Positions 9,001 to 19,400 of a stretch of DNA of 64,000 bases are shown here, piece after piece (position 1 is the first letter of the stretch; each line of letters begins with the position of its first letter). The translations under genes and the position numbers were made by a program. A model generated the notes under the pieces. That model did no database searches, had not been told where the DNA came from, and saw nothing but the letters and a program-made list of their open reading frames with translations. Source of the stretch: Paenibacillus sp. SC116 (GTDB taxonomy: Bacteria; Bacillota; Bacilli; Paenibacillales; Paenibacillaceae); assembly GCF_024733555.1 (NCBI RefSeq), contig NZ_JANIOF010000001.1, positions 2,600,777 through 2,664,776 of the forward strand, read 5' to 3'.

Positions 9001-10440
9001 ATACACGACTTCTTCCAAATCATGCGCGAAGAAGTTTTTACCGCGAACGAAAATAATATCTTTCACTCGTCCGCTCACCACTAATGAACCATCTACCATA
9101 AAGCCAAGATCCCCGGTTCGCAGCCAATCATCTACAAACAGCTCCGCCGATAAATCTTCCCGGTTATAGTAACCCGACGTAACCGATTCACCTTGTACTT
9201 GAATCTCGCCTACGCAATATTCATCAAGTACATTGCCCTGCTCATCGGCGATTCTGAGACTAATGCTGTCCAAGGGGTGACCTTCGTGCGCTAATACAAT
9301 GCCTTCTTCACCATTGTTTTCATCAACAGGAACAGCAATCTGTTCATTAATTAATCTCGCCCGATCAACCTTCTCAAATCTAGGCTCTGCACCTAGCGTT
9401 GACATCGTTATCCCTACGGTTGCTTCAGCCATTCCATAAGCAGGGAACATCATATTCGATTGATAGCCGCATACCGCAAATTTCTCTGCGAACCGCTGAA
9501 CGACGGCGGAGGAAATCGGCTCCGCCCCGTTCAATGCCAGTCGTAAAGAAGACAAATCCAGTGTAGCTAATTTCGCTTCAGGTACTTTTTGCGTCATCCA
9601 TTCATAGCCGAAGTTTGTGCAGCAGAACCAAGTTCCTTTGTGCTCCGTAATTTTTTTCAAGAAAAGATAAGGAGTACGAACAAAGCTGTAAGGCGTAAGC
9701 ACAAAAAGATTCGTTCCACTTAAAATCGGCGTTAAGTGCTGGCAAAACAGTCCCATATCATGCGTGTGAGGAATCCAAGTGAAGGAGACGTCATCCTCTA
9801 CAAGAGCTAGACCATTTTTGCATCCGATATTATTCGAAATAATGTTGCGATGGGTCAACTGGACGCCTTTCGGAATGCCTGTACTGCCTGAAGAAAATTG
9901 CAGCACAGCTAGATCATCCGGTTGAGATTGATATCTATCCGCTAGCTCATCGGCATGCAGCTCAGCTGTAGATATATATCGAAGCCCTGTAAAGATCGTG
10001 CTTTCTTGAAGCTGCTTGTACTGATCACGAAGCTGCTCTTCCACGATGACAAGCGGTTGGTGTAAGGTTTCCCACACTTTCGTGAACTTGAGCATCCCTC
10101 TGGAATCAGGCGCCCAAGATGTAGGCTTGCTCACAGGCGCAGCAATGATTCCGCCAAACATACATGCCCAGAACGCTCGGTAAAATTCTTTTGGGTTATC
10201 AATTTCTAAAATGGCAACGTCTCTCGGCTTCAGACCTTGGCGACGTAGTCCAGCAAGGTAGATACGAGCTTGCTCTACCAACGCTGGATACGATTCAAAA
10301 TCTTCATTCCCGTTGGAATCCACATACGTAATGCCTTTATGCGGATGTCGATTTGCAATATAGATAAGCATGTCAGCGAGCGTGTTGTATTGTTCAGGAA
10401 GCGTAACCTTGTTGCCATGTCGGATCGCTTTCTTACCCAT
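6088..10440 (-). CDS. FAAL-ACP-KS loading protein with eroded AT region
   Basis: About 1450 residues. Residues 1-590 are an AMP ligase of the FAAL type (FSSGSTGIPKG, WIPHTHDMG, RTGDLGF). An ACP follows with serine at about 628 (LGGNSVKAY). A KS lies at about 733-1160 with Cys at about 892 (TACSS), EAHGSGT and the NIGHLFPASS histidine. The last 290 residues have the KS-AT linker and the post-AT LPSYPFERKSHW motif, but the AT core lacks GQGSQ and GHSxG. The protein can adenylate a free fatty acid, load it on its ACP and extend it once using an AT in trans. Start: GGAGG seven bases before ATG 10440, inside the stop of the megasynthase (8-base overlap). The layout recalls the start of mycosubtilin/iturin synthases, split into separate proteins. 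Confidence 0.9.
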   Translation of the reverse strand: MGKKAIRHGNKVTLPEQYNTLADMLIYIANRHPHKGITYVDSNGNEDFESYPALVEQARIYLAGLRRQGLKPRDVAILEIDNPKEFYRAFWACMFGGIIAAPVSKPTSWAPDSRGMLKFTKVWETLHQPLVIVEEQLRDQYKQLQESTIFTGLRYISTAELHADELADRYQSQPDDLAVLQFSSGSTGIPKGVQLTHRNIISNNIGCKNGLALVEDDVSFTWIPHTHDMGLFCQHLTPILSGTNLFVLTPYSFVRTPYLFLKKITEHKGTWFCCTNFGYEWMTQKVPEAKLATLDLSSLRLALNGAEPISSAVVQRFAEKFAVCGYQSNMMFPAYGMAEATVGITMSTLGAEPRFEKVDRARLINEQIAVPVDENNGEEGIVLAHEGHPLDSISLRIADEQGNVLDEYCVGEIQVQGESVTSGYYNREDLSAELFVDDWLRTGDLGFMVDGSLVVSGRVKDIIFVRGKNFFAHDLEEVVYEMEEISRGNATVVGLTNSKTEQEELLVFIKYKSSVEKFLSVRERVIHQLNESLGIETTHVIPIKLIPKTSSGKVQRYQLRTDYENGEFDEVLREIEAGLAKAQSEERVIQLPRNELEIFLHQAWSEVLNRAAAKISIDDSFLSLGGNSVKAYQLLGAIEQHEGREIGPEVLVRCKTIRETAEYLQSMQMSPKASVTKKSAVESPRNEQLHRQSINEQSTTNQHGAQPSNVGQSDHSQYHHQLDSNRAVAITGLALRLPNAASQEEFWANLCSKRDSITKISAKRKKQAGSPNWDDWIGELENIDEFDNDFFDITDEEAKFMDPQQRLLMETSYEALEDAGMITDESDERNIGVYVASNVSTYFDQLIHTLGDVEFNHIHQNAMVGNMPNIGAAIIAHLYNFTGPALAIDTACSSFLAALHHAVAAIRHNEVSGAVVGGANVLTTPSVHLLSRRAGICSTTNHTKVFDKAADGSIIGEGAVVVYLEPLTQAIQENKNIYGVIRGTAVNNDGYSLSIMAPNPKGQHQVLTKAYRDANLDPKHVGYIEAHGSGTTIGDPIEINALMKLFSTSTKEKEARIGIGSVKTNIGHLFPASSGASLAKVLLSMKHKKLAPSLHMNEINPALQLEKTPFYIVKDVEDWSVEEQQTRKAGISSFGLGGTNAHIVLEEWATPALTDSSESQQPYHLLTFSAKTESALEQMINETNQLLASSSPEDIANLCFTRNRYRKHYEYRAACVIATSDGAGNNSLAALKKGLAFRHRKARVSLLIGERSLAGGYDYGAHQSNSSAFYQSHVAEVSSTVSDIEVQADAQTNELAYVSYWHSFISQLEQMGVKMKEIRGAQSGEILADYLNEAIDLPQAADRYVQYGRLSRSASSEQNELSHLNADVVLVIGTVPKALSDACKGKIVAIEPESDSSLESHLLSVLSELYIAGANVDWERIYPAGSGKLVHLPSYPFERKSHWIHEWRGE

Positions 10441-13400
10441 TTTCCACCTCCGCAAATTTTTCATTGCTCAACCGTTCTGAATGCCCGAGCAGTTCCGTTT
10501 CCATAATGTCATTAAGCAGATCGGTGTCGATTCCGCTTGAGCAATCAATCGAGATTCTCAAATACTCCTCATCATAGTTCACAGTGACCATGCATGCTGC
10601 CAAGCGATCACCATCGCTATCGCCCATCGCCTGTTCAAAAGCATGCCGCTCCTCTTTCGAAACAAACCCTTGGAAGTTGAACAATACGAGCTGCTTGAGC
10701 TGCTCATTGCTTTGATAGGCTGATAGAAGCAATGACACTACGCCTGGGAACTTCTCAGCTAGCTTGGCATCATATAGTAAGGAAAGGAAATTAATCGCAT
10801 GATCTCGGCAATATTGAATCCGTTCCAAACTGCTGGACCTTGGCTGTTCTTCCCCAGTAACGAGCGGAATCATATCGAGGAACTCACCAACACAATTGTA
10901 AAAGTCCTTGTCATGATAGCTTCTGCCATAGTTCACAATCGCTAGCGGAATATCGCGCACACCTGTATACGCTCTGAGCAATTGAGCCACTAGTTCAAAG
11001 GAGAACCACCATAAATCTTCGCCCTCCACATGGTGCAATGGTATGTTTAAATGAACTTCCTTGTCATTGCGATGTCTCATCGCTGCCAGCTTGTCCATTA
11101 GTAGAAGATTGTTATTATTCCAAACATCGAGAGCGAAACGTGCGATAATATCCGTCTCCTGAATCCCTTGCGGCCCAGCTTGCAGCAGCGAGACATACTC
11201 CTCATATTTCTGTGGAACCTCATTCAGCTGCTGGACACGGCGCTCACCGGAAGCTTCGATTTGAATTTGATGACGAATGACTTCGGCACTCATTCCATCA
11301 AAAGCAGCATGATCGAATCCCCAAATGACATAATGGGATTGTTGGCTTACGCGAACACAACCTAATCGCCACGGAATTGCGCCTACTCGATGGTCTTGTG
11401 ACAATAAAGCGGAACATAATTGCTCGATGACAAGCTCCCTTGTTGACGACGTGTATTCACGCAAATCTAGATAAGGAATATGCTTCTCAATTAACAATTG
11501 CAGCCCCGAAATATCACATTCACTCCACACCAGCGCCGCTGTTGATTCGTTTGAAGCGACTGATGCCGTTGACACGGCTTCTTGCATGACACAATGGAGC
11601 AGTTGATTATCGCAAATCACTTTTCGCAGTATTTGTTTGATCTGCTGCTCATCTAGACCCCCGTCCACATAAGTCGTAAACCCGCTTCCACTAGAGCCTA
11701 GTGATGTATGGACGAGCTGAACAGGCGATAATGGGAATTCCGCTATTCGCGCTGAGGAGGTGAGCAGTGAAGATATCATGGAACATGTACTCGACACATG
11801 TTCCACTAACAAATGCTGTTGCTGTTCATTCAAAGTGGCAGAGCCTTCGACGATTACAGATTCGGATCGTTTTACTGCGAATTCCACAGGTTCAGCAAAT
11901 CGTTGTTTCACGCTAGGCAATGCAGCAAGCCCTTCCACCGTTGGGTATTGGAAGATTTCATTTACCATCACGGTAATGCCCAATTTGGCCAATGCCTGAA
12001 CAAGCGCAATCGCTTTGATCGACTGTCCACCTGATCTGAAGAAGTCATCTTTAATCCCAATGTGGCTATTATCGAGAACTGCCTGCATTTGCGTCAAAAT
12101 GATCTGTTCCGCTTCATTGCGCGGTGCATCATAAGCATGAGCTAGTACACGCCCTGTTTGTTGTGCAATCTCAGGCAAGGCACGCCGATCAATTTTCCCA
12201 TTGAGGGTTAGTGAGAAGTGCTCCATTCTCTTGATTCTTGATGGAATCATATAGTCTGGAATCGTGTCTGCCAGCAGCGATCGGATTTGATCAGGCTCTA
12301 CATGTACACCCTCATCCAGTGTGTAATAAGCAGCAATGTAGAGACTATCTGCTTTGTCCTTCTTGGCAATAACGATGACTTCTTGCACACCCGTAATGTC
12401 TTTGATGTGGTTCTCAATTTCACCAAGCTCAACTCGGAAGCCGCGAATTTTAACTTGGAAGTCCATCCGTTCCATAAATCCGATCTCACCTGATGGCTTG
12501 CGCCATACCCGATCTCCTGTGCGGTACAGCTTGCCGCTGCCTTCAAATGGATTGTCGATAAATTTCTGTTCGGTCAGTTCACTTCTGTTCAAATATCCTT
12601 TGCCTACACCGTCTCCGCCAATATAAAGTTCTCCTGGAACATTTGAAGGAGTTAGCTGACCCTCTTCGTCCAAAATGTACAAAGTCGTATTCGCCAGCGG
12701 ATAACCGATAGGCACAGATTGCGCATCATCATCCAAGTGATCAATTGGGTAATAGGTTGCAAAGAATGTGCTTTCCGTAGGTCCATAACCATTGATAACT
12801 CGATTCGGCCCCAAATCATTCAGCACTTTTTTCATATGGCTAAGTGACGCAGCTTCCCCACCGATTAACACTTTGCGAACATGCTTGAGGCACGTAATAT
12901 CCCAATCAACCAGCATATTGAACAGTGCCGTTGTCACAAAGAAGGTAGTTATCCCTTTTTCCTCAATAAACGCAGCCAATTTTGAAATTTCAATGGCATC
13001 CTGCTTCGAAATGAGAACGAGACTTGCTCCATTAAGCAGTGCACCGAAAATATCAAATACCGAGCCATCAAACGCATAATTCGATAGTTGAAGCAATCGA
13101 TCAGTCGGCAGCACCGTCACAAAGTTGGTTTCTTTCACCACACGAATGACATTGCGATGCGTAATGATAGTCCCTTTTGGCATTCCAGTTGAGCCTGATG
13201 TGTACATAATATAAACCGTATCTTCGGCATGACTACGAGGGAAAACTCCATTCCAGTTGGCTGGTAAGTCTTCATTCAACTCGGACAGTTTATGGTTATC
13301 ATCCAGCAATAGTCGAGGGGTAGAAGCCGTGATACTTGGCGCAAATGTAGACTCCGTCAACAGCAGGCGTGCAGCGCTATCCTCCAAGATAAAGTTGACA

Positions 13401-16400
13401 CGACCCTCCGGAGATTCAGGATCTATCGGCACATACGTCGCTCCGCATTTCAAAATGGCTAGAATACTAATCATTTGTAATGGGCCGCGCTCTAGCAAAA
13501 TAGCGACATAGTCACCATGCTTTACTTGCTGCTTAACAAGCTGATAAGCTAGTTGATTCGCTCTATCATTTAACTCCGTGTAACTAATCTCTTCATCGCC
13601 CCATAACAAGGCGGTTCGTTGACCATGAAGCTCCACTTGTTCCTCAAAGAGCTGCACGATGGATTGATTTCGCGGATAATCCGTCGCTGTCTGATTCAGA
13701 TCATGCAGCAGCCACTGCCGCTCCGCTGGGCTGACAATCGATAGTTCCGTTATTTGCTTATCAGATTGAGTTGTAATCGCTGATAAGATAAGCAGCAATC
13801 TATGGCCAAATGACTCAATCGACTCGTGCTTAAATAAGGTGGACTTGTACTCCAACTCCAGCTCGAACCTGCCATCCTTGTCTAAAATGGTCCAAGTCAT
13901 ATCGAACTTGCTGTCGATGTCATCCAGCTCCCACGGAGTAAGCACCGCATTGTTGATCGACAGTTCTTCCGTGCCCATGTTGATATAGTTCAGCACAACA
14001 TCGAACAATGGATTTCGCGACAAGTCTTTTGGCAGATCGAGTAGTTCAACCAGCATCTCGTATTGGCAGTCTTGATTGTCATACGCCTTGATCATCTTCT
14101 GCTTCACAGCGTGCACGTACTCGGCAATCGTAAGCTCTTTGTTCATTTGCGAGCGTATCGCCAACGTGTTCACGAACATACCGACGATGGCATCAAGATC
14201 AGCATGACGACGTCCCGAAATACCCGTTCCGACTACCAAATCCGTCTGCCCCGTGCTCTTCCATAAGAGCAGCTTCAGCCCCGCCATAAAGATCATATAT
14301 GGGGTTACACCTTGCTCTTTACTCCACTGATGGATTTGCGCACTTCGTTCTTCGCCAATGTCGAACGTCATGCTTCTCCCCTCATAGGATTGAATGCGCG
14401 GTCTTCTAAAGTCCGTAATTAAGTCCAGCTTTGGAATTTCACCGCTGAATTCACCTTTCCAGTATGCGATTTGCTGTTCATGTTCTTGATTAGCAAAAGA
14501 CTGGTTTTGCCATACAGCAAAGTCTTTGTACTGGATCGAAAGCTCTGGCAAAGCTTGACCACTGTACAACGCAGCGATTTCCTTCAGCAAAATCGCGATC
14601 GAGCTTTGGTCGGTGATGATATGGTGCATATCGATGAAGAGTACATGTTTCTCTTCACTGAGGCTTGTTAATTTCACACGCATTAATGGTGCCTGTGATA
14701 GATCAAACGGAACGATATAGCTTTGCAGTTCCGCATGAATCTGTTCTTCCGTAGAGGTGCCAAACTCAACGATGGAAGGTACCTCATCCTCGATAATCTG
14801 AACGGCTTCTCCGTCGATCATCATAAATCTTGTACGAAGCGCTTCATGCCTGCGCACCAATTCATCAATTACACTCTTGAATTGTTCCTTGTCCACTTTG
14901 CCCTCAACGAGATAAATGGATGCGAGATTGTATGGCACCGCTTCGCCAACCATTTCGTTCACCACATACATGCGCTTCTGGGCAGAAGAGACTGCATAAT
15001 AATCTTTCTTCTCAATCGCAGCAATCGTAGTTGAAGGCTGTTCCGCTCTGTTCGTGAGCAGCCATTCTACCATTTGCTGAAAACGAGGACGATTGAAAAT
15101 TTCGGTCAATGGCATATCCACTGCGAATGATTTCTGGATTTGTGCAGCTAACGTGATAGCTTTCAAGGAGTGTCCGCCAAGGATAAAGAAATCATCTTCT
15201 GGTCGAACCTCATCGCAGCCTAACGTCTCTTGCCAAATGCGCGCTAACGCTTGTGTAGTCGCTTCTTCTCGATCCAGCTCACTTGCATTTGCGGATATAA
15301 GTCCAACAGTGCTGACATCTGGGCTGCCCTGATGTTGGCCGCTGCCACTCATCTGGAACAGTGAAACATCATGATCATGATATTTTTTGTCAAATACGTA
15401 CGTTGGCAAAGGAATGCGCCTTCTAGTGGCATCTCCCTTTAATGCCTGCCAATCCATATCGATTCCGTAGCACCATATGCTGCCCAGTGCCTGGTTGAAA
15501 TGAATGACATCGCTGCTATCGACCGACTCATTGGAGTGCTTGATCAGATGCAGCGCCTCATGCGCTTCTGCTGAGTACAAGCCTTTAAGCTCACTCGTTG
15601 GTAAGATGCTAGAAGCACCTAACGTGATAAGCAGCGCATTGCGATCAGCTAATGCTTCTTCAAGTCGATCAGCCGAAGTAAGCAACATTGTGTTAAGCAA
15701 TCTGTCCGTTAATTCTCCATTCAAGCTAGCAGCAATCTCATCCATATGATGAACACGATGCACACCCTGACTTTTGAGCTGTGCAACTGCCTCTTCAAGA
15801 CTCAATACGCCTGTCACAGCCATCGCGGATATTCGTCCGATACGTTGTCCGTACGAGAATTCAGGCATGACACCCACATGAATAAGTGTCTTGGCTAATG
15901 CATATCCGATAGCAAACACTGCTAGATGACGATTTAACGCGTTGTCCTCGTTAGCGTACCGTTCTTCACCGCGCAGCACTTGTTTCAACACTTCGCGTTC
16001 CTCTCTCGGCAGCCGTGAGAGAACTTGGTCTAAATAGGATTTATATCGTTCTGAGCCTTTGCTGTTATAGGCCAATACGTATAAGTCTCTACCCATGCCG
16101 AAGAAATAGCTGTCTTCATCCGGGTACATAAATACGATAGTTCTTGTGATATCATCCAACTTCACAGCCGAACTGGTAACAAAGTCAGCTATCGCTTTGT
16201 CATTATGTCTGCGAAGTGACTCTTTCACGACGAGCAGTTTTCTGTACTCGAAGGCTTTACGACCTACTTGCAGCGTCCATGCCGCATCCGAAAGATTCAG
16301 CCCATCAGCTTCTCGTAAATAGCTCAGAACCTCTTGACTCGTCACAGATAACGCTGCCTCTGTTCGCGCTGAGAAAGGTAGAATGTTGATCGTTTCAGAT

Positions 16401-19400
16401 AAGCTGTTCTTATGCTCCAGCGGTGGCTGTTCGACAATAACATGCACATTCGTTCCACCGATACCAAATGAGCTGACGCCCGCTCGCAGCGTTTGCTCCG
16501 AATCCTTCAAACTCTTCGCTTCTGTCGTAATGTAGAACGGACTGTTCTCCATGTCGATCATCGGATTCGTCTTGTTGAAATGAATTTGCGGAGGAATCGT
16601 TCGATGCTGGAGCATCAACACCGTTTTAATAAACCCAGCTACACCCGCAGCAGCGTCCAGATGACCAATATTCGCCTTCACGGAGCCGATGGCACAATAT
16701 TTTCGCTTATCCGTACGCCAAGCTTGCTTCAAGGCTTCAATCTCAATCGGATCGCCCAACTTCGTACCTGTTCCATGAGCTTCCAGATAACAAATGTCTT
16801 CAGCAGACACCTCTGCATGACGGAGTGAAGCATCGATGACATGAGCTTGTCCGGTCACACTCGGCGCTGTATAGCCAATCTTCTCGGTTCCGTCATTGTT
16901 AATAGCTGAACCTTTTATAACCGCATAAATCGCATCTCCATCTCGCTTAGCTGCATCAAGCGGCTTTAGCAGGACGAGACCACATCCATTGCCAGAGACA
17001 GTACCCGATGAATCGTCAGAGAACGGTCTGCAATGCCCATCCTTAGAAAGAATCATCCCTTCATGCCACAAGTAGCCTTCTTTTCTCGGATAAGAAATCG
17101 ATACACCACCTGCAATCGCCATGTCGGATTCCCCGTTATTAAGCGATTGAACGGCTTGATGGATGGCTACCAACGAGGTAGAGCATGCCGTTTGGATATT
17201 GAAGCTTGGTCCTTTTAAATTCAGCTTGTAGGATACTCTCGTCGTTAAATAGTCCTTTTCATTAAGCGTCAACGCTTCAAACGCACTAAGGAAATCATGC
17301 TGACGCCCTAAGAATCTCGTCATCCACGGCATACTTGAACCACTGCCGGCAAACAAACCAATGTTGCCAGCATACGTAGCAGAATTGTAGCCACCATGCT
17401 CCAACGCTTCCCACACACACTGATGGAGAATACGAATTTGCGGGTCCATCATATTGGACTCTTGATAAGGATAGTCAAAGAAGTCCGAGTCAAAATATTC
17501 AATGCCATCCAAGTAGCCTTTTGCCCTTACATATTTCGGATTCGATAACGTGTCGGCGTCAATTCCAGATTGCAGCAGCTCTTCATCCGTAAAGGTTGTA
17601 ATGGATTCCACGCCGTTTACAATGTTGTGCCAGAACTCATCCATATTGTTCGCGCCTGGGAACTTACAGGACATACCGATGACAGCAATGTCCTGGGAGG
17701 TACTTTTCTTAAATGGCACTGGAGCATTTGCAACTCTCTCGTCACTTACGCCTGTACCTGTGTCCGCTTCAACATTCACGATCATGCTCGTGTCCATGTT
17801 CGTGCTCCGTGTTGTCGTATCGAGTGTTCCCTTAAGACTTTTCACCAAAGACTCAATCGTCGGATATTGGAACAACTGCACCAATGGAATGGACCGTCCC
17901 AATATAGCGGTCAGCTTATTGTTAACGAGAATCAAGCCTAACGAATTGCCACCCACGTCAAAGAAATTGTCTCGAATGCTGATTTGATTCAGATTGAGCA
18001 CGTCTTTCCAACAAGCTAACAATTCACGCTCCAAGTTGGACGATGGCAAGATGACTTCTTTTTCTACAGGAGCACTTTGCTCTACTGGCAGCTGCAGCGC
18101 ATTTTTGTTGATTTTCCCGTTAGGGAGCACTGGCATTTCTTCTAGATGTGAATAGTAGGAAGGTATCATGTAGTGCGGCAATTGTTCTTTTAACCAAAGC
18201 TTCAGCCATGAGCTTTCCTCGTTCGAAGCAACCGCGCCGCTCTTCGTGCAATAGTGAAGGACAAGATGCTTATTACCTAGCTTGTCATCCATCACCGTGA
18301 CGACGGCTTGCCGAATGCGGCTATGGCTCATGATCACTTTTTCGATTTCTGCCAGTTCAATACGATAACCTCGAATTTTGATCTGCGTATCCAATCTACC
18401 TAGCAGTTCGATTTCGCCTTTTTCGTTCATTCTAGCCCGATCCCCGGTACGATAAAGACGTGTATGCGGAATATCGGACACGGTAACAAATTTATGATTC
18501 GTCTCTTCTTCGTTATTTAAATAGCCACGTGCAAGTCCCTTGCCTGCAATATACAATTCACCAAACACACCAACAGGCTGCAGCATGCCCACTGAGTTCA
18601 TAATATAAGCTTGTGTATTGGCAATCGGCGTGCCGATATTGATAGAATCCGCATGTGTAAGCTCCTTCGTCGTCGACCAAATCGTCGTCTCCGTCGGTCC
18701 GTACATGTTAAACAATTTCGCCTGAGACCGCTGCTGCAGCTCTTGCAGCAAGGCAAGCGGATAGTTCTCCCCGCCACTCAAAATGCATCTCAGCTGTTTC
18801 AAAGCCTGAACAAATTCAGGATTCTCTACAAATGCTTTGATCCGCGAAACGGTGCTTAATATATGCGTCACACGATGTTCAATAATCTTCTGATTCGCCA
18901 ACGCAGGGTCCATCTGTTCCTGTTCATCCGCCAAATAAATCGAGTGACCTGTGCACAGCGGAACGAGCGATTCAAATCCAAAAATATCGAATGACAGTGT
19001 CGTTACACAAATAACGCGATCATCTTCATGCTCGAAAATGTTCCGATGTACAATATCCTGAATAAAGTTGACCATGGAGCCTTCATTAACCATGACTCCT
19101 TTAGGTTTTCCTGTAGAGCCGGACGTGAAGATAACACATGCTAATCGTTCTTTATCGATTAACGGTGTTGGATTGCTGCTATTGTCCGCATAGCTGCTCA
19201 GACTCGAATAATCAACGACGGTACCCTCATATTCGAGAGGCTCCTGCAATGTTCCCGACGTAATCAATACGTTGATTTCGCTTGCGGACAGCATGTAACT
19301 GATTCGTTCTTTTGGAAAATTCGGATCAATTGGTACATAAGCGCTCCCGGCCTTCAACACAGCCAGAATTGCTATTAGTAAGTGCTCGTCTCGTTCCGGC

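Noticed and set aside
7419-9169. Frames of 60-100 codons opposite or beside the FAAL-ACP-KS gene
   Set aside because: They lie inside a gene with intact domain motifs in another frame and have no ribosome site or family pattern.
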